From contig CAYMTV010000017.1 of assembly GCA_964393525.1 (NCBI GenBank), positions 1-21,338 of the forward strand: DNA of 21,338 bases, in the 5' to 3' direction. Every line of letters starts with the position of its first letter. Position 1 is the first letter of the stretch. Positions 14,167-19,944 of the stretch are shown one piece after another. This DNA is from CAYMTV01 sp964393525. GTDB taxonomy: Bacteria > Patescibacteriota > Microgenomatia > Daviesbacterales > UBA10151. Under the pieces are notes generated by a model, which had not been told where the DNA came from, did no database searches, and saw only the letters and a list, made by a program, of their open reading frames with translations. The position numbers and the translations under genes were made by a program.

Positions 14167-14796
14167 ATGCCAAAGATAATACTTTTTTTTGTTTTTGTAA
14201 GTTTTGCGATTTTGGCGTTTTTTGCCAAAAACACTCCTTACTTTTTCTTTGATCCTCCGCTCACTAAATTTTTTCAAAGTTTTCAAATTTTTTTTGGGTT
14301 TGATTTTTTGATGAAATTTATGACACTTGTTGGTGACATCAAGCCGGCAAGTTTAATCCTGGTAATTTTAGTTGTGCTTTTTGGACTTTTCAGGCTTTGG
14401 CGCGAGGGAATAATACTTTTTTTATCGGTCTTTGGCGCAGCCGTTTTAACAACTGTTTTAAAAGAATTAGTTGCAAGGTCGAGACCTGACCCCAATTTAA
14501 TTTTGCAAATCGGTCATATTGAAAATGGCTACAGTTTCCCTTCAGGTCATGTCTTAACCTCGATGGGGCTTTATGGATTCCTATTATTCTTAACCTTTAC
14601 TAAACTTAAAAAAGGCAATTTAAGAACCATTTTAATTTCTGTTTTAATGCTGTTTTTAATTTTAATGGGACTATCCAGAATCTATTTGGGGGCACACTGG
14701 TTTTCCGATACCCTAGGGTCTTATTTATTGGGGATGATTTGGCTTTTTACAGTTGTACAAATTTATCAAAAGTGGACAAAGCCCAAAGCCCAATGA
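14167..14796 (+). CDS. PAP2-family membrane phosphatase
   Basis: A 209-residue integral membrane phosphatase with about five to six membrane helices. The three-part PAP2 active site is complete: K-x6-RP as K99 and R106-P107 in 'KELVARSRPDP'; PSGH at 125-128 in 'YSFPSGHVLTS'; and SR-x5-H-x3-D as S170, R171, H177 and D181 in 'SRIYLGAHWFSD'. Family members dephosphorylate lipid phosphates such as undecaprenyl pyrophosphate or phosphatidic acid. The divergent neighbour is a peptidoglycan synthase, so recycling of the undecaprenyl carrier is a reasonable guess but unproven. The stop TGA overlaps the ATG of the acylphosphatase gene by 4 bp, indicating a shared transcript. Confidence 0.93.
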   Translation: MPKIILFFVFVSFAILAFFAKNTPYFFFDPPLTKFFQSFQIFFGFDFLMKFMTLVGDIKPASLILVILVVLFGLFRLWREGIILFLSVFGAAVLTTVLKELVARSRPDPNLILQIGHIENGYSFPSGHVLTSMGLYGFLLFLTFTKLKKGNLRTILISVLMLFLILMGLSRIYLGAHWFSDTLGSYLLGMIWLFTVVQIYQKWTKPKAQ

Positions 14797-15062
14797 TCAA
14801 ACATCTCAAGATTTATGTCCGCGGTTTGGTCCAGGGAGTTTTTTACAGGGCAAATGCTTCTAAAAAAGCTGAAGAGTTTGGAATTTATGGCTTTGCCAAA
14901 AATGAAGCTGATGGATCTGTTTACATTGAAGCAGAAGGGGAAGAAAAGTCTTTAAAAGAATTTACCGCATGGTGCAAGGAGGGACCTGAGCTTGCAAGGG
15001 TAGAGGAGCTTAAGATTGCAGAAGGCGACCTTAAAAACTTTTCAGAATTCAAAATCCAATAA
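14793..15062 (+). CDS. acyP: Acylphosphatase
   Basis: An 89-residue enzyme that hydrolyses carboxyl-phosphate bonds (acyl phosphates) in the cytoplasm. The signature 'VRGLVQGVFYRANA' contains the catalytic arginine R19, and 'IYGFAKNEADGSVYIEAEG' contains the catalytic asparagine N37. Length equals the family standard. The start is ATG 14793, which overlaps the PAP2 stop codon in the ATGA pattern; the reading frame is open 18 codons further upstream, but those residues have no family counterpart. No separate ribosome binding site is seen, so translation by termination-reinitiation is likely. Confidence 0.95.
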   Translation: MIKHLKIYVRGLVQGVFYRANASKKAEEFGIYGFAKNEADGSVYIEAEGEEKSLKEFTAWCKEGPELARVEELKIAEGDLKNFSEFKIQ

Positions 15063-15067
15063 TATGG

Positions 15068-15073
15068 TATACT
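15068..15073 (+). promoter_or_regulatory. -10 box of the SIMPL-domain gene
   Basis: TATACT preceded by TGG (extended -10), ending 8 bases before ATG 15081. The -35 region (about 15045) is poor. A leaderless transcript is predicted. Confidence 0.45.
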
Positions 15074-15080
15074 AACTATA

Positions 15081-15944
15081 ATGCCTCCTGCGTTAAACAA
15101 TTTTCAGCCCTATCTTTCTTTTACAATTAAATTATTGATTGTTTTAGTTTCCCTGTTTGCTTTTTCCAGGTTAGTCGGGCCGTTACCTTTTAAAGTTATT
15201 AACACCGGAGGGAATGACATTTTTACCATGTCCGGGGAGGGAAGGGTAACTGTTAAGCCCGATGTAGCAGTAATAAATGTTGGGGTAGATGCTAATGCTC
15301 CAACAGTCAAGGAAGCTCAGGAAAAAATAAATATTGTGATTAATGGGGTGACAGAAGCGGTTAAAGAATTAGGCGTGGAAGAAAAAGATATTAAAACAGA
15401 AAACTACAATGTTTATCCAAATTATGACTTCGGTAAACCCATACCTCTTTCTGCGGAAGAAGCTATACCATCCTCTAAATCTGAGGTAGCATCTAAACTA
15501 AAAGATGCTGTTAGGGAAATTTCGGTAAGCCCCGGCGCACCGGAGAATTCGAAAATCACCAGCTACAATGCAAATGCAAGCCTTCGAATTAAAGTTAGGA
15601 ATTTAGATAAAGTGAATGAAATAATTGACACTGCAACAGAAACCGGAGCAAATCAGATCGGAGGAGTGAGCTTTGAGGTGGATGACAGATCCAAAGCCGA
15701 GAATGAGGCCAGGATGAAGGCGGTCGAAGATGCCAGGAAGAAAGCCAAAGATGCTGCAAAAGCTGCGGGTATTAGACTGGGTAAGGTTGTAAATTATTAT
15801 GAAAGCTCAAATGCCCCACCTTTTTATGGATATGGTGGAGAGGCAAGAATGGATGTAGTAGAAGACGGAAGTTATGATACTTCGATTGAACCCGGGTCGT
15901 TGGAAGTTGTGATTAATGCTACTCTCAACTACGAAGTCCGCTAA
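15081..15944 (+). CDS. SIMPL-domain (DUF541) membrane-anchored protein
   Basis: A 287-residue protein. Residues about 11-33 ('YLSFTIKLLIVLVSLFAFSR') form one membrane helix, likely an uncleaved signal anchor, with the rest outside the membrane. The extracytoplasmic part begins 'FTMSGEGRVTVKPDVAVINV' (about residue 48), the start of a SIMPL domain. It continues with 'VEEKDIKTENYNVYPNYDF', 'ITSYNANASLRIKVRNLDKV' and 'EARMKAVEDARKKAKDAAKAAG', the usual order for this family (known in bacteria as BP26/YggE-like). About 25 extra residues, Ser/Glu-rich, sit in the middle of the domain (near 126-155). The biochemical role is unsettled for the family, with stress-related functions proposed. The next gene starts 57 bp later with its own promoter. 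Confidence 0.9.
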   Translation: MPPALNNFQPYLSFTIKLLIVLVSLFAFSRLVGPLPFKVINTGGNDIFTMSGEGRVTVKPDVAVINVGVDANAPTVKEAQEKINIVINGVTEAVKELGVEEKDIKTENYNVYPNYDFGKPIPLSAEEAIPSSKSEVASKLKDAVREISVSPGAPENSKITSYNANASLRIKVRNLDKVNEIIDTATETGANQIGGVSFEVDDRSKAENEARMKAVEDARKKAKDAAKAAGIRLGKVVNYYESSNAPPFYGYGGEARMDVVEDGSYDTSIEPGSLEVVINATLNYEVR

Positions 15945-15951
15945 TTTTTAT

Positions 15952-15979
15952 TTTTGACTTTTGCATTTTGAATTTTGAA
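15952..15979 (+). repeat. Heptanucleotide array upstream of purH
   Basis: Four units in 7-bp register: TTTTGAC, TTTTGCA, TTTTGAA, TTTTGAA. The TTGCAT that begins within the second unit (15961-15966) is correctly placed as a -35 box for purH. Confidence 0.8.
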
Positions 15980-15989
15980 TTTGTATCAT
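15961..15989 (+). promoter_or_regulatory. purH promoter (-35 inside a heptad array)
   Basis: TTGCAT (15961-15966), 17-bp spacer, TATCAT (15984-15989). ATG 16002 begins 13 bases after the -10. Confidence 0.5.
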
Positions 15990-16001
15990 ATGTAAGTTTG
16001 C

Positions 16002-17573
16002 ATGGATGCGAGTTACGCTTTAATTAGCGTTTATGACAAAACAGGCATTGTGGAATTTGCCAAGAAATTGGTGGATTTAGGCTACAAAATTATCTCCACA
16101 GGCGGTACCGCAGAAGCCTTGCAAAAATCAGGTATTGAAATAATCCCCATACAAGAAATAACTAAAAATCCTGAAAGTTTTGATGGTAGGATCAAAACCA
16201 TTAGCTTTCAGATAGAAAGTGGAATTTTGTTTAATAGAGACAACCAAAAGCACTTAAGGGAGGCAGAAGAATTAGGAATTCTCCCAATAGATATTGTTGT
16301 TTGTAATCTTTACCCTTTTCGGGAGACTGTTCAAAATAAAAAGTCCACGGAAGATGAAATTATAGAAAGTATTGATGTAGGGGGTCCTACGATGCTTCGG
16401 GCAGCTGCCAAAAATTTTAAATTTGTTCTACCGGTTTGCTACCTGGAAGATTATCAATTTGTGGGTGAGTTGCTTGCAAAAGGGGAAATTACAAAAGAAA
16501 CCCGCGAAGAATTTGCCCAGAAAACTTTTGAGTATTTATCATTTTATGATTCGCAAGTTGCAACTTATTTTCGCAAACAAACCGAAAATATTTTCCCGGA
16601 ATTTTTATCCGTCCCGCTTGAAAAAATTATAAAACTTCGCTATGGGGATAATCCACACCAGCAGGCCGCTTTGTATCTTCGGCCCAGTGTACCTTCACCT
16701 TTAAGAAATTTAATTAAAGTTGGAGGCAGGGATTTATCGAGCATCAATATTACCGATATTAATGCTGGGATGGAATCTATCAGGTTATTTGATGAGCCAT
16801 CTGCTGTTGTAATAAAGCACAATGCTCCTTGCGGAATTGCTTTGGGTAAGACTATTTCAGAGGCTTTTGAGCGGGCAGTTGAGGCAGATCCTGAATCTGC
16901 TTTTGGGGGGGTTGTTGTCTTAAACAAACCCCTAACTCAAGACGGAGTTGAAATAATTATGTCATTTAAAGAAGATTATCACGGCCAGTTTGATATTCTG
17001 GCTGTACCGGCAATTGAGGATAATGCTTTGGAGCGGGTTCGCAATATCCGAAAAAGTATGGGGATTTATATCTTCGGCGACTTAAAAAAACCCAGCCCAA
17101 AGGGGATTTCCTATAAAGAAGTAATAGGTGGATTTGTCAGACAGACCCAGGATTGGGACTTTGAGAGTGGGTATGCTAGTTGGGAAGTGGTAACTAAAAT
17201 TAAACCAACAGAGGCACAATTAAAACAAATGAAATTGGCCTGGAAGATGATTAGAAGAATCAGGTCAAATGCGGTAATTGTTATAGATCGCGAATTATCG
17301 ATGACAAGGGGGATAGGCACCGGTCAAACTTCCAGATTTAGAGCGACTAAACTTGCACTTGAACTGGCTTCGGAAAAAAATACCGAGGGTGCAATACTTG
17401 CTTCCGATGCTTTTTTCCCATTTGAGGATTCAGTCAAAGAGGCTGCCAAATATAAAATAGGAGCTATAGTCCAACCCGGAGGATCAATTCAAGATCAGGA
17501 TTCAATAGATGCAGCCAACAAAGCAGGCATCCCCATGGTCTTTACCCACGAACGCGTCTTCTGGCATTATTAA
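16002..17573 (+). CDS. purH: Bifunctional AICAR formyltransferase / IMP cyclohydrolase
   Basis: A 523-residue enzyme for the last two steps of de novo IMP synthesis, using 10-formyl-THF. The N-terminal MGS-like cyclohydrolase domain (1-195) shows 'ALISVYDKTGIVEFAKKL', 'IISTGGTAEAL', 'GRIKTISFQI' (usually HPKI, so altered) and 'NLYPF', 'IDVGGPTMLRAAAKNF'. The formyltransferase domain shows 'LRYGDNPHQQAALY', 'VIKHNAPCGIA' with the catalytic Lys-His, 'ESAFGGVVVLN', 'GTGQTSRFRATKLA' and 'SDAFFPFEDSVKEAA', 'AIVQPGGSIQDQDSIDAA'. The end is 'FTHERVFWHY', where the family usually has 'RHFRH'. In the cyclohydrolase domain the common 'GRVKTLHPKIHGGIL' reads as 'GRIKTISFQIESGIL', so the His-Pro-Lys stretch is missing. 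IMP cyclohydrolase activity cannot be assumed, while the AICAR transformylase half looks intact. Confidence 0.95.
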   Translation: MDASYALISVYDKTGIVEFAKKLVDLGYKIISTGGTAEALQKSGIEIIPIQEITKNPESFDGRIKTISFQIESGILFNRDNQKHLREAEELGILPIDIVVCNLYPFRETVQNKKSTEDEIIESIDVGGPTMLRAAAKNFKFVLPVCYLEDYQFVGELLAKGEITKETREEFAQKTFEYLSFYDSQVATYFRKQTENIFPEFLSVPLEKIIKLRYGDNPHQQAALYLRPSVPSPLRNLIKVGGRDLSSINITDINAGMESIRLFDEPSAVVIKHNAPCGIALGKTISEAFERAVEADPESAFGGVVVLNKPLTQDGVEIIMSFKEDYHGQFDILAVPAIEDNALERVRNIRKSMGIYIFGDLKKPSPKGISYKEVIGGFVRQTQDWDFESGYASWEVVTKIKPTEAQLKQMKLAWKMIRRIRSNAVIVIDRELSMTRGIGTGQTSRFRATKLALELASEKNTEGAILASDAFFPFEDSVKEAAKYKIGAIVQPGGSIQDQDSIDAANKAGIPMVFTHERVFWHY

Positions 17574-17599
17574 AATATCCTCACTTGTCAATGCAATTC

Positions 17600-17700
17600 C
17601 ACCGAGTCAAACTCGGCTGGCAAGTTTGACTTGCCAACCTCGGGCTTCGGCCGTGAGCCCTTCGACAGCGAGCTCAGGCCGAGCGGCTCAGCCGAACGGT
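17600..17700. repeat. Cluster of hairpins and a dispersed palindromic repeat after purH
   Basis: The first 125 bp of the 307-bp purH-purF gap hold three things. First, hairpin CCGAGT/ACTCGG (17602-17607 and 17611-17616). Second, a perfect 8-bp hairpin TGGCAAGT/ACTTGCCA (17618-17625 and 17629-17636). Third, a GC-rich segment with CCCTTCGACAGCGAGCTCAGG (17659-17679, one base over the core) and GCCGAACGG, a form of the dispersed 'CCCTTCGACAAGCTCAGG...CGAACGG' repeat found in many bacterial genomes. A small palindrome CGGCTCAGCCG lies at 17684-17694. No T-run follows, so these are not classic terminators, but the hairpins may protect or end the purH transcript. No gene is present. Confidence 0.65.
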
Positions 17701-17713
17701 TGTTAGGCTAAAG

Positions 17714-17740
17714 TTTTGGTACCAAAAATACGCATATGCG
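17714..17740. promoter_or_regulatory. Adjacent perfect palindromes upstream of purF (candidate operators)
   Basis: TTTTGGTACCAAAA (17714-17727) is a 14-bp perfect palindrome and CGCATATGCG (17731-17740) a 10-bp one, three bases apart. TTGTTAACAA (17808-17817) is a third palindrome, nearer the promoter. Such sites are typical for dimeric repressors. The protein that would bind is unknown. The rest of the gap to 17820 is AT-rich, with a spare TATAAT at 17756-17761. Confidence 0.4.
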
Positions 17741-17822
17741 AAAAAATGGTGCCATTATAATTCCGCATTTGTTAAAAATATTGCTTTTTTATACTCGATT
17801 TGTTAAGTTGTTAACAATTCTC

Positions 17823-17875
17823 AAATTTGGGTTTTTAAATTCTCCATTGAAATTTGGGTTTAGTTTGGGTATAAT
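17823..17875 (+). promoter_or_regulatory. purF promoter with flanking direct repeats
   Basis: TTGAAA (17847-17852), 17-bp spacer and perfect TATAAT (17870-17875). ATG 17881 starts only 6 bases after the -10, so the message is predicted to be leaderless. AAATTTGGGTTT occurs twice (17823-17834 and 17850-17861, 27 bp apart), the second copy overlapping the -35 box. A shorter AGTTTGGGT follows at 17862-17870. The repeats are well placed to bind a regulator. Confidence 0.7.
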
Positions 17876-17880
17876 GAGTT

Positions 17881-19944
17881 ATGAGTATTAAAGACTCTAG
17901 TGAACCTGACATTAAGAACCTAAAAGAAAAATGCGGGATTGCTGCGGTCTTTACACAAACTTCTTTTGCTCCACAGCTTGTCAGGCGCGCTTCAATTGCA
18001 CTTCAACACAGGGGACAGGAATCATCCGGGATTGCAATTTATTGTGAACCTTCAGGCTTTAAAAAGAGGCTCCGGGTATTTGGGAAAAACGGTTATATCA
18101 AAGTTCATATCGGGATGGGGCTTATCTCCGAGGTTTTAACGGATAACTTGATTAAAAGCCTGGGTCCCTCAAACGCTGCGATTGCTCACAACAGGTATTC
18201 CACAACCGGCGGTTCATCTTTAATGAACGCCCACCCAATTTCTCAAAAGTCTAAAAAATTCCGGATTGCTTTAGGACATAACGGAAATATTCCGGATGTT
18301 TCATGGTTAAAATCTCAAGTCAAAAACCACCCGCATGCGGAATCTGATACAGCTTTGATGGCGGCATTACTGGCTGAGCAAAGGCCAAAATACAAGTCCT
18401 GGGAGGAAACTTTTATCAATGTTTTGCCAAAAATTAAAGGCGCATTTAGTTTGGTAGTTTTAACAGAAGATGGTTGCATTTATGGCATAAGGGATCCTTG
18501 GGGAATAAGGCCATTGTGCTTGGGAGAGCTTGAGGAGGGTTGGATTATTGCGTCTGAATCCGTAGCGCTGGATGTTGTAGGGGCAAATTTTATCAGGGAT
18601 ATTAAAAATGGAGAAATTATCAAAATCGACCCCAATGGCAATTTGACATCTTATTTTTATGGTAGTCCCAAAAGACAGCAGCTTTGTTTGTTGGAGCATA
18701 TATATTTTTCCCGCCCTGATAGTTTTATTAACGGCAAAAGAATTAAAGCTTTAAGGGAAAAATGCGGCAGGGTTTTAGCAAAGAGGCTGAAACAAAAAGG
18801 GATTAAGCCGGATATAGTGGTCCCAATTTTTAACTCCGGTTATTTTGCAGCCAAAGGAGCAGCGGAAGAATTAGGAATTCCCTTAGTGGATGCAGTCGTA
18901 ACCAGCGGCTATTTCGGGAGAACTTTTATCAGCCCGGGGCAAGAACTTAGAACTAAGGCAGTTGCAGGGAAACACAATGTAATTCCGGATGAAGTTTATG
19001 GCAAGAAAGTTGTTTTTGTTGATGATAGTGCAATCAGATTTACTACCAGCCCAAAAATAGTCCAAGGATTAAGACAGGCCGGGGCCTCTGAAGTTTATGC
19101 AGCTTTTGCTTCTCCGCCGGTAGTTAACCAATGTGACCTGGGAATTGCCATGCATACTAAAAAAGAATTACCAGCCTCAAAATATGAACATAGACCAATC
19201 GAAGTAATAGAAGAAAAAATGAAACAGCTTATTAAGGTAGATCAGTTAACCTATTTGCCTTTGGAGGATACTTGTAGAGCAATGAAGGGAGAGGTTAAAG
19301 ATTTCTATGCCTATCCGTTTGGTGGCAGGCACCCTGTCAGGGATGCCCAGGAGGTATTTCCCACCAGGCAAAAAACTCGCGGCTCAACTAAAGTCATGGT
19401 TGTTTCTAGGACAAAAAACAACCGCCAAGCTTTAACCGGTCAATTGGCCGGTTTTAATTTGCAAATAGATTTTACTTTTGGCAGTGAAAATATTTTAAAA
19501 AAGGCCCGGCAGTTAGATCCGGATGTTTTACTTATTTTTAATTCAGACAAGAAATTGACTGAAGAGGAATTAAAGAATTTTAAAAAGATGGATATCACAA
19601 TCTTGCAATTTGTCCCCTCTTTGGTGAGCAATTATTCAAAATATACTGCAAGAACATCAAGAGGAGAAATTCCGGTGATCCTAAAAAATGACCCTATCAA
19701 GTATGCTTTTAAAAAAAAGCTGCCTGTGGGGGGGGTAAGTGTTTTTCAACTCTTGCCTGAATTTCAAAATGGCTTGGGGCCTGTGATAATAAAAGAAGAG
19801 GTAAGAATTAACGGCAGAAGTTTTGAGGAGTTTAAAAAGAAAATTAAGGAGGCCGAGAAAAGAGTTATTATTAATGCTTTAAAAAGAGTTGGGCATGTTT
19901 TAAGCTATGGTATTAAAGCATCAGGAGGTGAGTTCCCTTGGTAG
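17881..19944 (+). CDS. purF: Amidophosphoribosyltransferase with a C-terminal formyltransferase-like extension
   Basis: A 687-residue protein, about 200 longer than normal PurF, which makes phosphoribosylamine from PRPP and glutamine. A 17-residue propeptide precedes the nucleophile C18 ('EKCGIAAVF'). The glutaminase domain is complete: 'LQHRGQESSGIA' (41-52), 'AHNRYSTTG' (102-110), 'GHNGNI' (132-137). The phosphoribosyltransferase domain has 'HIYFSRPDS' and the PRPP loop 'VFVDDSAIRFTTS' (378-390). Two of four Fe-S ligands of the Bacillus type remain (C269, C418), but the CxxC pair is replaced by 'FYAY' (475-478). Residues about 503-672 look like a degenerate PurN/Fmt-type formyltransferase: Rossmann-like start, 'FVPSL' where 'HPSLL' is expected, and 'GPVIIKEEVRING'. 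The catalytic Asn and His are absent. purL starts inside the last codons. Confidence 0.9.
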   Translation: MSIKDSSEPDIKNLKEKCGIAAVFTQTSFAPQLVRRASIALQHRGQESSGIAIYCEPSGFKKRLRVFGKNGYIKVHIGMGLISEVLTDNLIKSLGPSNAAIAHNRYSTTGGSSLMNAHPISQKSKKFRIALGHNGNIPDVSWLKSQVKNHPHAESDTALMAALLAEQRPKYKSWEETFINVLPKIKGAFSLVVLTEDGCIYGIRDPWGIRPLCLGELEEGWIIASESVALDVVGANFIRDIKNGEIIKIDPNGNLTSYFYGSPKRQQLCLLEHIYFSRPDSFINGKRIKALREKCGRVLAKRLKQKGIKPDIVVPIFNSGYFAAKGAAEELGIPLVDAVVTSGYFGRTFISPGQELRTKAVAGKHNVIPDEVYGKKVVFVDDSAIRFTTSPKIVQGLRQAGASEVYAAFASPPVVNQCDLGIAMHTKKELPASKYEHRPIEVIEEKMKQLIKVDQLTYLPLEDTCRAMKGEVKDFYAYPFGGRHPVRDAQEVFPTRQKTRGSTKVMVVSRTKNNRQALTGQLAGFNLQIDFTFGSENILKKARQLDPDVLLIFNSDKKLTEEELKNFKKMDITILQFVPSLVSNYSKYTARTSRGEIPVILKNDPIKYAFKKKLPVGGVSVFQLLPEFQNGLGPVIIKEEVRINGRSFEEFKKKIKEAEKRVIINALKRVGHVLSYGIKASGGEFPW
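19923..19930 (+). promoter_or_regulatory. Shine-Dalgarno sequence fixing the purL TTG start
   Basis: AGGAGGTG within the end of purF, 7 nt before TTG 19938. It is the strongest ribosome binding site in the window and decides the start, since there is no ATG or GTG in frame before the conserved PurS-like residues. It contrasts with the SD-less, promoter-proximal genes. Confidence 0.85.

Noticed and set aside
14072..14234. Longer PBP start at 14234 on the minus strand
   Set aside because: It would overlap the divergent PAP2 gene and its promoter and put 55 extra residues before the membrane anchor; ATG 14069 with a -10 box nearby fits better.
17574..17880. Purine riboswitch ahead of purF
   Set aside because: No three-way junction or conserved purine-aptamer core was seen, and the predicted transcript starts at the purF ATG, so it would have no leader.
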